64,000 nucleotides of DNA from Beta vulgaris subsp. vulgaris (GCF_026745355.1 NC_079208.1:47959169-48023168); one strand, 5' to 3'; counted from the stretch's first letter, positions 46,860-59,270 are shown. Program-made: numbers and translations. The notes: generated from the sequence alone by a model not told the origin.

Positions 46860-46861
46860 TA

Positions 46862-48704
46862 CACTGTAAATGTTGAATAATTTTGCTATTTTTCTTTGCA
46901 TTTTCGGATGGGTTCCAGTGGGTTGTACTTATGTCAGCTTATCGTCGAGAAATTATGATATACTTATGCGGCTCGTTTTTGTAGTCGTTAATAAATTGCG
47001 GTAATGAAAATGAATTTTAAGTATAGGTTACTAGGAAAGCACCCTTAAAATCTCTATGGGAGACAATTTCAACCTCCAAGTTTGTGTTTTTTCTCCATAG
47101 GTAAGCAATCTCACCCCTAATTTTCATTACCACTCATCACCACCTAACAAGGTGGTATTGGATGAGAATGAAAATTCAAGAAGAAAAATAAACACCTTAG
47201 GATAAATTAACATTACCATAGGAATGAATAATGATTTTTTCCCCGCAAATTTATATACAAATTCATTCCCATTATCACCATTTATAACCAACTACCAAAC
47301 GGAGCGACGGAGTAATGTACAAGCTCATTTCCTTGAGAGCCAAAGCACAATATTAAAGTCAAATTGCGCATACTTGTATGAGGTTCACACTCATTGTGAT
47401 TTGTGAACTAAAATGCAAATCAAAGATATGTGTATTACATATAAAGAACCTCTATACTCAAATAAACTTCATATTAGGTATGCATATATGCATTTCTATT
47501 TCGAGTGACAAGTTCATGATGGATTGTCTAGAAAAAGAAAAGTGAGAAATAGTTACAAAAAATAAGTGAAAAAAAGAAGACAAAAGGTGAATTGGATTAG
47601 TAACATTGGATTATAAAATCATAAGATGCTACTAAAAAGTGAGAAATAGTAATAACAATTCGCAAGAAGATAAGCAAACCACATGTTTTTTCAAGTAACT
47701 CAACTACTATAAAGTAAATATTACAAATTAATAACTTTATAAATTAGTTATTTTATGATTGTTGTTACCTCTCGTTAATCTTGTATGTATCTTCACGCTT
47801 GTCAGTGTAGATTTTATATGATTAATATATTCGGTTACGTGTTAGTTAATACAATAAAAGTTTCATATTCTTAATGTAATCATTGAGATAAATTAAACAG
47901 GACTCTGACTATGTATTATCTTATACTTTTATATTTAAAATAATGTAGAAGATTATCTTTATATCTGAGTAGCGGCAATATTCCACATAGGGAGAATAAA
48001 TGGTAATAGAGGGAGTTAAACAAAGTATGCTAATTATTAATATAATCTGTAGTTTGGAGTGGGTTTAATCGAGATTATTATTATGCTACTTATATAAAGT
48101 AATCAAGGTATATGTGGTATAATTACAAAAAATTGTTATCTTGTTGTAATTTATACTCAAGTTTTTTTTTTACGGGAATACTCAAGTTATATAGTATAGT
48201 TTTACTCCTTTCATCTCATATTAATCAATACACTTCCTATTTTTGTCTGTCCTATATTAATTGATACGTTTCCTAGAATGGCTTGATTATTTCATGAAGT
48301 TAATATATTACTATCTCTTCATAGAAAATCCAACAATTATAAAGAAACATCACCACACATTGTTATTTTATAAAGTTGAGGCTCCACAATCCACTACAAG
48401 TATCATCACTCATGAACAAAAAATTAATTATCTTTATCTCTCATCATTAAAAAAAATATCATGACTCATAATCAAATAAAAACATCCCACTCATGACTTA
48501 AAAGAAAAAGAATTATATCATCTTATTATTTCCTACTTCTTACCATACACCACCACCTTTAAAGTAAAAAAATAAAAATATTCAAAATTTTATAAAAATA
48601 TTACGAAGTGAGTGTCTATTTGTGGATCTTAAAAATTGATGTCTAACGTTATTTACTTTTTTTAGAAAAATTTGCGAGAAACTACTTTTTGCCATATTAA
48701 AAAA
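46862..48704. other. AT-rich intergenic region, no gene seen
   Basis: No supported coding region. About 48205-48280 contains CTCCTTTCATCTCATATTAATCAATACACTTCC, a Stowaway-like end without a clear partner. Confidence 0.5.
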
Positions 48705-49680
48705 TATTTTTTTCACCAAATGTCCCCGAGTGTTCACGAAATTCATGAGGTACCCTCGCACTTTTGAAAATACACAAGGTACCCCTCAGTTTCAACATAA
48801 TACACCCAAATGCCCTAAGTGACTAACAACGTTATCCGTCGTTGTTCATTAAATCTAATTTTCTATTTTAAACCCTAATTAACCCCTAATCATAATCCTA
48901 ATCCTAACCTCTAACCCTAACCCCAACCCCTAACCCTAAAACCTAACCCTCTCCCACCCTCCCACAACCCCCTCCCCCACCCTCCCAACAGCCCCCTCCC
49001 ACCACCGCCCAGCAGCCCCCCACCCTAACCCCCCAACACCCCCTCGTTTTCCCCACCCCTCGCAGCACCCTGTCGATTTCCCTACCCCTCCCCCCACCCC
49101 CGTTGATTTCCGCACCCTCCCACCACCTTAGTTGATTTCCGTACACAAACCTCCCACCCCCATCGATTTCTGGGCTCGAGTGGGCTTTTAGGTTGTTCCA
49201 CTTCACGAATATTGATGGGGGTAGGGGTTTGGGTGCAGAAATCTACTGGGGTTGGGGGTGAGGGTGCGAAAATAGACAGGGGTGGAGGGGTGAGGAAATC
49301 GACGGGGTGTTGCGTGGGAGTGGGGGAGAAGCAGGGGTTGCGCAGGGTTGGGGCGTTGTTGGGTGGTGGTGGGATGGGGGCTACTAGGGTGGGGGAGGGG
49401 GGCTACTAGGACGGTGGGGGAAGGGGTGGCGGGAGGGGACTGTTGGGAGGGTGGGGGAGGGTTAGAGGTTAGGGGTTAGGGTAGGGTTAGTAATTAGGGT
49501 TTAGTTAGGTTAATTAAGGCTGATTAGGGTTAAGACTAACGACGATTAACATTAACGTCGTTAGTCACTAAGGACATTTGGGTGTATTATGTTGAAACTG
49601 AGGGTTACCAAGTGTATTTTCAAAAGTGCGATGTTACCCGGTTAATTTCGTGAAAACTCGGGGCCTTTGGTGAAAAAACC
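48705..49680. mobile_element. Non-autonomous MULE with telomere-like interior
   Basis: 976 bp. Terminal inverted repeats of about 120 bp (TTTTTTCACCAAATGTCCCCGAGTG... and its complement) are flanked by ATTAAAAAA / GTTAAAAAA, an 8/9 TSD. Inside are runs of CCCTAA-like words on the left, TTAGGG-like words on the right and very C- or G-rich centres. No transposase. Apparent ORFs at 48943-49206 and 49212-49409 are low-complexity. Confidence 0.75.
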
Positions 49681-49710
49681 GTTAAAAAAAAAAATGAGGC
49701 ACAAAACTAT

Positions 49711-50374
49711 CTTATAAACTTTTTTTTTGTGGCAACAAGGTACCAAGGGTCTTATTCTAGTGTTGAGTTTATTTTCTGGTGTTGACTTTATATTTTTCTC
49801 CTTTTTGTTCCTTATACCTCTTTACTGTTCCAGTTTTCTGTTGTTTTAACAAAGTCTTCCTTATCTCTAAATCAGCTATAGCATTTGAAAAATATGATAA
49901 ACGTCTAGGTATAATATAAACAAAAATTTTCATTTAATATTTTATCTTCGACGACAGAATCTGATACTGAGTCACACCATTTTATTTTTGGACATTGATT
50001 GAGTGACCCTAAGGGTTGTCAACCCTCTTATTATTGAATTTTCATTGGTTAGGAATACATTAAAACATTATTTTTATATCTCTTCTCTCCTCATTTATTA
50101 CATACATATTAATATTTTATTCTAATGTGTCTAAGAGGGTTGGCAACCCTAAGGGTTACTCAAACATTTTCCTTTATTTTTTACGATTTTACATCCCAAA
50201 AAAATACAAGTGCTGAATCTAATAATCACACCAAAAAGAAGGGGAAAATGAGCAAAAATGGGTAAGACAATAATCAAGTGCTAGACACATGTGGATTAAC
50301 GCCAATAAACAAAGTCAACCTACCGGGATCCAGCCATTGGTACCTTATCGCCACAAGAACAAAAAATTTATAAT
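49711..50374. mobile_element. Possible foldback/MITE with nested MITE
   Basis: Inverted ends TTTTTTTTGTGGCAACAAGGTACCAA (about 49722-49750) and TTGGTACCTTATCGCCACAAGAACAAAAAA (about 50338-50367). TSD not resolved. Region 49999-50163 inside is a second element. Confidence 0.5.
49999..50163. mobile_element. Small MITE, TIR TTGAGTGACCCTAAGGGTTG
   Basis: 165 bp with about 30-bp inverted ends (TTGAGTGACCCTAAGGGTTG ... CAACCCTAAGGGTTACTCAA). A half copy occurs near 53530-53575. Confidence 0.75.
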
Positions 50375-51017
50375 CTAACTGTGTGTCTCATTTAATTATT
50401 AGGTAGTTTCTTGCAAAAAGTACATGTTATATGATAGTTTTTTAAAAAGTATACTTTAAATATGTATTTTTTTTTTCTAATTGCAATTTAAAGTTTTAAA
50501 ATGAAAAGGCAAAAAAAATCTAAAAAATTGTTGCACAAGTGTGAGAATTTTATTGATTCTCATTCCTCATGAATCATGACGACTTTTTTTTCTTATTTGG
50601 TGATTAATTTTTCTTTTAGTCATACTGTGATTAAAAGTTTACACAGCAATCGATGACGATTATGAGCGGGATGAATCCTTTTTAAAGGAAGATCTCATAT
50701 GACTTTTTCTTGATCATTGGTGAGGATTCTCTTGTTACAATAAGAAAAATTCCTATTATAAAATTTTAAAAATAAATAAGTTATAGTGTATCGATGATTA
50801 ATATAGAATATAGTGAGTATAATATTAGCATGAAAATATTAGTTGCAATGATGAAATTAATTTAATTTAGTAAGAGGAGTTTTAATAAAGACTATGACAT
50901 TGACCTTGATAATTATGGTCATAACTTATAAAATTCTAATTTATGAAAAGTTTAAATTACATCATTTTTTAAGATAAATTTCATTAATTGATGGCCAAAC
51001 AACATCTACAATAGATA
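50375..51017. other. AT-rich intergenic region, no gene seen
   Basis: No supported feature. Confidence 0.5.
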
Positions 51018-51029
51018 CTAGGTTTTGGA

Positions 51030-51048
51030 CCCGTGCATAATGCACGGG
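51030..51048 (-). other. Helitron terminal hairpin
   Basis: 8-bp perfect stem with TAA loop, positioned correctly relative to CTAG at 51018-51021. Confidence 0.75.
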
Positions 51049-51247
51049 AACTTTAATACAATAAAAATGTTTATATATCCGCTACATTGAAAACATATAA
51101 ACGATTATTTACGTCTACTTGATCAAAAACTTTGTGTTTAAGAGAAATACACATTTATATTAATTATAAAGTTGTTTAACAGATACATGATATTCATATG
51201 TTTTGGAAGACTTCTTTTTAGAGCAAAACAAAATTTTTAAGAAGCTA

Positions 51248-51503
51248 CTTCATCCGTTCGTAGTCTAATATAACAATGAGATTTTTACACTATTCATTCA
51301 CTATCATACCCTTTCACTATATATTGTTATTTTTATGTAAAGACAAATATAGTCATGTGGGGTATTGTTAGATTCGTCTTGTACTTTCAAAATATCAAAT
51401 GTGTATAATTTTACTAAATAGTAAATAAAGATATTAATAGTAAAAATTGAGCATTGGCAAGCGTGAAAACCCAATTGCTGCAGTAGAAAAAGAACGGAGG
51501 AAG
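51248..51503. mobile_element. Stowaway-like MITE nested in Helitron
   Basis: 256 bp, TA-flanked (51246-51247, 51504-51505), ends CTTCATCCGTTCGTAGTC and its partner GAACGGAGGAAG. Confidence 0.75.
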
Positions 51504-51919
51504 TATAATATAGTCAGAAGCAATTATATCATCATAAGTAAAGCCAACAACACCTTAGGAGGAAGATTGGAATTCCAGATTTTTTTTCCACACTTCCGAT
51601 ACAATAGAATCGCCAACAACTGTATGGGAATTCTTAAAAAAATTAATAAAGTGATGGTCTTATTTAGTAGAACATACCAATTTTGGTGTAGCCCCATAGA
51701 AAGCCATCATCTAAGGGTTGAGATGGTAAAGGTTAAGGATCTCAACCGCCACAACAGGGAGAAAATTTGCACGAACTTGGTTTTCATCCCAGTAACCAGT
51801 GGGGGGGTCAATCGTCTCAGAAACTCTCTCTACATTACATCTTCATTTTTTCCTCGAAATGGCCTTAAAGTATTAGACTTCCCATTATCTTTCTGATATA
51901 GGAGTACTATTAGGCAATT

Positions 51920-52090
51920 TTTACCAATGACTGAGAAATGGCTACATAAAATTGGCCATGACTGAGAACTGGTCTCGGGAGATACAAACCCACCATGCGA
52001 TAGGGATTGTCCTTGACTTTTGACACACGACCAACTAAAATTGCCTTTTTTGAAACCTCAGAGGAAATTTGTTCCATCTGACGGAATGAG
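51920..52090 (-). pseudogene. Helitron helicase C-terminal fragment
   Basis: The motif LPRPVFSHGQFYVA (minus strand) corresponds to the 'L..PVFSHGQLYVA.SR' block near the end of plant Helitron Pif1-type helicases. Downstream is frameshifted (KGLK-like stretch near 51870). Confidence 0.65.
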
Positions 52091-52345
52091 TACCATACGG
52101 GGTATAAATACCTTATTCCACGTTGCTACCTAAAATGACCACAATTTCGATGATATATTGTATCATACTTATTCCCCATTTCATCTGGTGGAATGAGTAT
52201 CATACAGGGTTTCCCCACTCTACTTTTTTCCTAAATACCTTATTCCCCGTTGCTACTTGAAATGATCACAATTTCGATGATATATTGTATCATACCTTAT
52301 TTCCCATTCCATCTGACGGAATGAGTATAATACAGGGTTTCTCAA
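52080..52345. repeat. 127-bp tandem repeat, two copies
   Basis: TAAATACCTTATTCC recurs at 52105 and 52232. Shared words are CACAATTTCGATGATATATTGTATCATAC and CATCTG(A/G)(C/T)GGAATGAGTA. A third, diverged copy lies at about 52895-52975. Confidence 0.8.
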
Positions 52346-54270
52346 TTTACTTTTCACCTCCCAAAGACTACCTCAAGTGACTTCAATGGTCCACAATTAA
52401 CCCTTATTCATTAATTTCTTCCTAAAACCAATTTTCGAATATATTAAGCGAACTAAATTTTAATATTCATTAAGACTAATTTAGAAAATGTAAACAAATA
52501 TAAATACGCACTACTTGTATAATATATGTGTGTTTTATAGGTTCTTTATAAGATGTACATTTCAATATTATCTTCTACATCAAAGAAAAAAAAAAAAAAC
52601 AAAGTTAAATAAATTAACAACTTTTCCAATTCAATAACTTTATTTGATCTTTTCAAAATAGTTTCACTCTATTATAAACCAATTAAACTTGAATACTTAT
52701 ATAATCCCCCTTTTTTTTTACATATAAGCTTGACAATTAACTCATCTTGTTGATTCACCTTCTAAATTAGTGTCGCAATGCTCATTAGATATCTCTCTTT
52801 CCAGTCTAATATCGTCCACACGATTTATGGTTTAAAAATTGTAACATTACTTTTATATAAAATTATAAGATAATTATTTTACTTGTAGTTCCCTAAATGA
52901 CCATAATTTTGATGATATATTTTATCTTACATCATTCCCCATTTCATCTAACTGAATGAGTATTATACAATATTAATTATATAAGAAAATCATGGCGCTG
53001 CTTAACTTTAATGATGAATAATGAGAAATATCTATTTTAGCAAGGAAACTATATTTAATCATGCATATAAGAAATAATTATTGATATCTTTAATGTCAAC
53101 TACTTCATGATTCACTCATACTTTCATATATAATTTGAGTTTAGGATGTTAAATTTATGAACAGTTATATTAGTTTTTTTTTTTGCAAGAATAATTAGTT
53201 AAAGAATATTGGATTATATTGAAGAAAAATAATTACTATTCTTAGTTTCTTAATACACGCAACATATTTCTTTTTGGGATATTTCATAAAACTTGCAAAA
53301 TAATTCGCAAACTATTATAAAAATTAAAGAAAGCTTTATTTTATAATTTAAGCACATGTGTCATGTTTTCACTCTCTCTCCTACTCTTTTATTTTATAAT
53401 TTTTATAGAATGGGCCAAATTCAAAGTGTGTGAATTTTCTTTAAAAATGATATTAGTATCAAGCGTAAGTTCATAAGTGTGTGTACTTATATCGTTTGTT
53501 TCATTTGAATGTAAGAATGTGGGAAAATATTTGAGTGACCCTAGTCCCTAAGCCTAAGGTTGTCAACCTTCTTAGTCGCAATAATAGAATAATATATTAA
53601 TATATATCCAATAAATTGGAGAGAGAATTGCCATAGATTAATGTTTTAATGTACTCTTAACTTAACTTATTAGTAGTGAGAAGAATATCCATTTTTATCT
53701 TTAAAAACTTATCTTGTCTGACATTTTCTTAATTCTCCCTTAAGTTGTCTGAAAAACACTTAATTATTATATCTAAATTTGTTTAATCTATCTAAATTTT
53801 CCAAACTTATATTATCATAGTTATGTCAAAATTAGTTAAAGTAGACAGATGCTTATATATTGGTTTTCATTTTTTTTTACCTAATTCAATTTCTTGAACA
53901 TATATATAGATGAACTCTTATTTTACCTCTCTCACTTTAACTTTGTTTTTTTTAAAAAAAATACTTTTAGTATGTATTGGTCATGGATATGATTTTTTAT
54001 GATTATCATATTAGCTTACCTAAACCACTTTGGGTCTAAAAATTGAATATTTGAGTTGTTATTGTTTTTGTTATATGTAATCTCTAGTCATAATCATGGT
54101 GTGTTATATTTTTTTCAACAAAATCATCTTTTTATTTCTTGTTTGGTAATAAAATAAACTGATTGCATTACTATTATTATTACATTTGCATATTTTCTTG
54201 AAGGGGCTAGCATCTCATGATAATGGTGTGGTATTCATTACCAAAAGTGAATAATATTAAAAAAAAACTT
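52346..54270. other. AT-rich intergenic region
   Basis: No gene supported. It contains the third copy of the 127-bp repeat and a half-MITE (about 53530-53575, GAGTGACCCTAGTCCCTAAGCCTAAGG). Otherwise nothing distinct. Confidence 0.5.
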
Positions 54271-54490
54271 ATTAGACCAATGTACCCATTGGCTTGAAAT
54301 TAGGTAATTTTTAAATTAATTATATTATATAAGTTTGATAGGTGTGATGAAAAACTTAAAGTTGTTATACCAACGCACCCATTGGCTTGTACTTAGCTAA
54401 TATTTGTTTTATATTTGAAATTTCATATTTTGACTTTTTGAGTATCTTGTATTAGTGAAAAACTTAAAGTTGTTATATCAATTCATCTTT
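54270..54490. repeat. Degenerate direct repeats
   Basis: CCAATG/CGCACCCATTGGCTTG occurs twice (about 54278 and 54370), and AAAAACTTAAAGTTGTTATA occurs twice (about 54350 and 54458). Confidence 0.6.
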
Positions 54491-54758
54491 TTCATTGTAT
54501 ATTTTCTCTCTCCTCTAAATTGGTATTTAGCTTGAAAATAATTCCATAACTGGTTTTTGTGAAAATAATAAGAATGACCGCTTAGATAATATATGATTTT
54601 CGTATAAAAAAAGAGATAATATTTGATTTGTTTCCTTTGTATTGATTGACCTTTAGTTATTGTAGTTGATATTATTTCCTTCATTGTTACACAATCGGAG
54701 GAATTAATTGATTATTGTTAAAATTATTTTTAGCAATGCCACGTGGCATAAGCAAGCA

Positions 54759-55296
54759 TTAGGTCGAAAAGTTGAGGGTGAAGGAGAACAGAGGAAGGTT
54801 GAGGTCTTGCCACGTAGGACAATTTTTTCTTGCTTTAATATTATATATGATTAAAGAAAAACGTAACAAGATATAATTAAACAAGGTTAAATCAAAATTA
54901 TCTTCGAGGAAACTACAATGAACCAGATCGAGCAATATAGCGTAACCTCCTTGTATTTGCTGAATCAAATAGTTATTGATGAGGAAGTCTATCATTCTAA
55001 CATAGTTTTGGAAGAGCATTCTTGATCGAGCCATGTTAACTGCAACCGAGATTCCAATACCTTCATGTTGAGCCTCGAACTTCAATTAATGAGAACAATT
55101 TCTCATATCTAAAAATAAAAAAAACCCTACTCACAACTCCTATATAAAAAGAAGGAGATCTCTGCATAACGTAAACTAAAAACCCCATAACAGGATTTGA
55201 AGAAATCTCATAAAGAGATACTAATTTATTCAACAAAACAAGAAAAGAAACTAAAAACTGATGAAAATAAAAGGGGGAAAGGGGGAAATCATCCAT
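54759..55296 (-). other. Possible decayed gene fragment (two short ORFs)
   Basis: Overlapping minus-strand ORFs (55296-55063 and 55085-54759; 77 and 108 residues) follow a leader resembling a plant 5' UTR (CTCTCTTTAATTTTTTTCTCTAAAACCCTAG, about 55370-55335). Products are hydrophobic/aromatic with no recognised domain. Could be chance ORFs. Confidence 0.25.
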
Positions 55297-55429
55297 GACA
55301 ACTCCTAAATTGTTGAAGAAAGTGTAAAGGAAGCTAGGGTTTTAGAGAAAAAAATTAAAGAGAGAGCAGAGGCGGTAGGTTGATTACTTTAGATTACATC
55401 ATTGTATACTTGAAAGCATTATTATGAAA

Positions 55430-55850
55430 ATCTCGATCCGAATATTACGATCCTACGATCTACGATCCGGAAACACCTCATCGATCCCAATCCTACGTAG
55501 GATTTTAATGTTTGTAGGATATTTTAATACGATTCTACAATCCTACGACTCTATGATCCGATCCTATCGTTAAAAAAATAATAAAGTAATTTCACCTATT
55601 ATATTTCTCCTATTAGATTTTGGTCGAATGTTACTTCATTCTTATAGTATTGAAAAACTATCACCATTTGCTAATGAAATAAGTCATTATTAATATACTT
55701 AAATTTTTAACATGAGGTTATCACCATATTCTAGCATAATTATTTCTATTTTACCCAATTGTAGGATCTTACAATCATACGATCCGATCACACTGATTCG
55801 ATCCTACCAACCTCCACGATCCAAACTAGAATCCTGATCTTGATAACATT
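55430..55850. repeat. Degenerate ATCCTACGATC-rich element
   Basis: Words such as GATCCTACGATC, CGATCCTA and GATCCG recur at both ends of an AT-rich core. Imperfect inverted ends (CTCGATCCGAAT / AGAATCCTGATCTTG) suggest a decayed MITE. Confidence 0.45.
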
Positions 55851-56152
55851 GCTTGAAGAATAGATTTGGATAAGAAAATATGTATTCAGCTTAGATCACA
55901 AAAATTTAGTGTTGAAGTACCATTTATGATGAATTGAACATAAACTAAAATCTCTTCCACTTTTCTCTCTTCACCATAAAATTACGCGCGCATTTCGCCT
56001 TATGGTTTGATGTTGGTTTTTAAGTTTATGTTACTATACCCTTCACATTCGCCTTTGATCATTGTTTAGCCCATGAGATTGAGAAACAAGGGCTGATATA
56101 GTGATATGCAAGCTGCATGTGAATTACTATTGAACTAAGAGTATATATAATG

Positions 56153-56816
56153 GGGCTCTCTAACTAGTTCTCTAACTAGCTTTTCAAAGAGAGAGAAAAC
56201 GGAAAGCCACCTCTTAACCAACATTGAGGATCTCAGGTGTGTCTTGGTTGTCTTTTTATGGAAACATTTTGCAAAATAGCTCTTGAGGGAGATATCATTT
56301 GAGTTGAAAGAGAGATAGCTTTCCAATCCATGGGGTTCACATACTATTGCAATTACTCAAGTTTTATTTTCTTCTTGCAACCATTTAATGATATATTTTA
56401 TAAAAATAAAACAAAAGATGATAATAATTATTATCCCAACAACTATAATAATTTTTCTTTAATATTGGATATATTTCATGCACAAAATCTGTGTATCTTT
56501 TTTAATTTATGAAATTATATATTAGCATTCAAAAATAATTTTTTTTTTGAAAAAATGCCACTTAACATAAATTATGAAAAAGATAATTTTTTTTTGTAAT
56601 TATATTTAATTTACATGAAAAACTTAATTGATATAACTTTGATCATAATATGAAACGAGGTTCATTTATTGATATGAGGATCATCAAACAAAGAAAAGTT
56701 GAATGGAGAGCTCTTTACAGAGTTTGATTGTTCTTGGTGTTTTTAAATATAGTTCTTGAGAGTAGCTTGAAAAGGAGAGAATAGATGAAAGAGAGTGAAG
56801 AGCCAGTTGGAGAGTC
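56153..56816. mobile_element. Probable MITE or deletion derivative
   Basis: Imperfect inverted ends GGGCTCTCTAACTAGTTCTC / AAGAGCCAGTTGGAGAGTC, with mirrored internal stretches (AAAGAGAGAGAAAACGG / TTGAAAAGGAGAGAATAG). TSD not resolved. Confidence 0.5.
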
Positions 56817-56829
56817 ATATACATTGTAC

Positions 56830-57660
56830 ATTTTTTTTTATTCGGTAATTTACTAGCCTAAATAGGCTCAACTCTCATGAGTTAGAGGGTAATAAGGGGA
56901 TCCTAACCCATAAGGAAACTTCCAGAGACTGAAAATTGGAGATTTACACCTAAAAACAAATATCCACACAAATACCCCTCCCAACCATAAGATTAGGAGG
57001 CGGGAACTGTTAGTTGTGATCAATGAGAGATTCGGATATCCCACTCCAAGGCACGGAAACTACGCGTTCCTATTAGTTTAATTTCGCCCCTCTAGGATCA
57101 CCGGGTTACCACAAAATAACTAATGAGATACAATGGAGAGAACAATCCACTTAGATGATCTTCTAAGTGAACCAACAAGAACTTGTGTTTTTTGTTTGTG
57201 AAGAACACTCAAGAGAAGTTTGCAAAGTTTCTCTTAAGCAAGGCAAGAAGTTTAGAGAGTATAGAAAATTCTGATTTTCTTCTCACCCCTTCCTCATAGG
57301 AATCACAAAGGTTATATAGGAAATATACCCTCCATAGATTACAGTGGTTACTTTCACAAACCCCATTTTAATCACTGATTAAAGATCTTTAATATACTGA
57401 TTTAAGGACCCTAAAAGTCATTAAAAGGAAAACGTACACATCACAACGGTTGAAAACCGTCAAAGCATCTTTTCACGTTATTCCAAGGCAGAAGACTCGT
57501 TGCGACCCGCGACGGCCCCCAAGTCACGACCCGCGACGGGTGTCGCGACCCACGACCAGTCTTCTGTCTTCCCTTGGTTTTCCACGTGACTTGCAACTTT
57601 GTGTACTCTAATCTTTTGCATACTAGACCTCCTCCTTTTCTAGTATAAGACCATATGAGC
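56830..57660. other. Intergenic, possibly decayed LTR-like sequence
   Basis: GC-richer than its surroundings, with a short repeat around 57495-57560 (ACGACCCGCGACGG, GCGACCCACGACC). No coding domain; identity of the repeat unknown. Confidence 0.35.
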
Positions 57661-57821
57661 ATAATAACCCATTATCCTATAAATGTTCCAACAGGAACTC
57701 CAAACATTAAATTGCCACATCATTCTCTATGTATCATTGTACATGCTCTAACCATTCCTTTCTTTTCCCCATTAATTTGCCCTGTGGTGAAAAATATAAC
57801 AACACATCTATCTTTTTCAAA

Positions 57822-58588
57822 CATGGTTGCTAAATGCAACCTCACTTTACTAACACAACTCATTAAAATACCTAAAATACCCCTCATAATTTCATTCACC
57901 ATCTACCAATTTTTGTCTACTTTCTCCCTCTATCATTTCTGTGGCTTTTTTCTAGGGTTGTACCAATTTAATTTCTAGGAATTCCTCCATTTTCGAGTGA
58001 TTTCTCCATAACAGCACAACAAATTTAGTGATTTCTCTTCCTTCTTTCTCCATTTTCGTGGTTTCAAAACAGCAAACAACAAATTACGAGTTACAATTTG
58101 GAAGAAAACTGCGAAAATTATTGAAGGTTCGAATTTACTGTTTCGTGCAATCTGCACGATACAGAATAGACTATTTCGTGCAATCTGCATGAAACAGAAT
58201 AGATAGTTTCATGCAATCTGCATGAAACATAGTAGACTATTTCGTGCAGGTTGAACAAACTAGTCTATTATGTTTCATGCAGATTGCACAAAATAAGGCA
58301 AATCGATGCATAATAATCGCCCGATAATGCATAATGACGAAAAAATGAACAACATACATCAAATTGAAATTCGCTTGAGTCAAAATAATATTCCATTGAG
58401 TATCAGATTAAAATTTGTGAATTAGGTCTTCTATATAAAGTTTTTTCCTCTAACAGTTAGAAAGGAGGAGGAGAGAATATTTTTAGAGAGAGTGATTTTT
58501 TTAGGATGAATATAATTATAGGGGTTTTTTGGGCTGCGTTAGTAAAGTGAGGCTGCGTTAGTAAAGTGAGGTTGTGTTTAGTAACCCC
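57822..58588. mobile_element. Foldback element with palindromic minisatellite
   Basis: 767 bp. Flanks TTTTCAAA on both sides (57814-57821, 58589-58596). Ends contain GGTTGCTAAATGCAACCTCACTTTACTAACAC and a complementary right end that carries a second copy of GCTGCGTTAGTAAAGTGAGG. No transposase. Confidence 0.7.
58131..58293. repeat. ~31-bp palindromic minisatellite
   Basis: About five copies of TTTCGTGCAATCTGCATGAAAC-type units with AGAATAGACTA spacers. The last is inverted. Most units are near-palindromic (TTTC.TGCA...TGCA.GAAA). Confidence 0.82.
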
Positions 58589-58770
58589 TTTTCAAATTGA
58601 TCCCCAACCCCTTCCCTGGCTTCCGTTTGATATGAGAGTTAGATTAGCAAGAGAAACTCCTTTATTTTCAACATGGGAGGAACATATAAGTATATAATGT
58701 TTCATACAGTAACCTTTTTTTTTAAAGATCAACCAAATTTTATTTAATAAAACTGTAATGATGTATAATA

Positions 58771-59015
58771 CTCCCTCTATTTCATAATTTTTTTATATTT
58801 ATATTCTTGAAATCGCTTATAAGTAAAGATGATTTTTTAGATGATTGCTAATACATAAGAACAAAAATAGTCATTTGGAGTCTTGTTTGATTCGTCTCAA
58901 TGAGTATAACAGGATTATCAAACTTTTATAACTTTTACTAAATTGTAATTAATATATTAATGATACAATCCATGTATTGACAAATATGAAAATGAAATAA
59001 GAGTGACAAAAGTTA
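58771..59015. mobile_element. Degenerate Stowaway-like MITE
   Basis: Left end TA|CTCCCTCTATTTCATAATTT is clear. The right end (ATGAAATAAGAGTGACAAAAG) is weak. Confidence 0.5.
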
Positions 59016-59022
59016 GTAGTTA

Positions 59023-59270
59023 CGTCCATTTCATAATAAGTGAAATACTTATTATGTTAGAACATTTCAAAAATAAGTAAAACATACCTTAGATAAAATA
59101 AGTAAGTGACAAAATGACAAGAGTACCCATCACAAACTTGTGTAGTTTGTTTTTCTCTCCTTTCCTTTTGATAATGAAAAAGATATTCTATGACTTTTTG
59201 GTTTTTGAAAGTGACGTTAATAAATCTTGTGGCCAATCCCTATATTTTACTTATTATGGAACGGAGGAAG
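59023..59270. mobile_element. Stowaway-like MITE
   Basis: 248 bp, TA-flanked (59021-59022, 59271-59272), ends CGTCCATTTCATAATAAGT / ACTTATTATGGAACGGAGGAAG. Confidence 0.78.

Larger units (their letters stand above)
51018..52130 (-). mobile_element. Helitron 3' portion (minus strand)
   Basis: On the minus strand a hairpin (stem CCCGTGCA/TGCACGGG, 51030-51048) lies 8 bases before a terminal CTAG (51018-51021) followed by T, the classical Helitron 3' end. Further upstream on the minus strand (about 52080-51920) is VGLYLPRPVFSHGQFYVAIS, the C-terminal motif of the Helitron RepHel helicase. Stops interrupt the coding region and the 5' part is missing or unrecognised. A Stowaway MITE (51248-51503) is nested inside. 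Confidence 0.72.

Noticed and set aside
48943..49409. Gly/Val/Arg-rich ORFs
   Set aside because: Low-complexity G/C-skewed interior of the MULE.
51447..51896. 149-codon plus-strand ORF
   Set aside because: Spans a nested MITE end and lies antisense to the Helitron helicase remnant. No domain on the plus strand.
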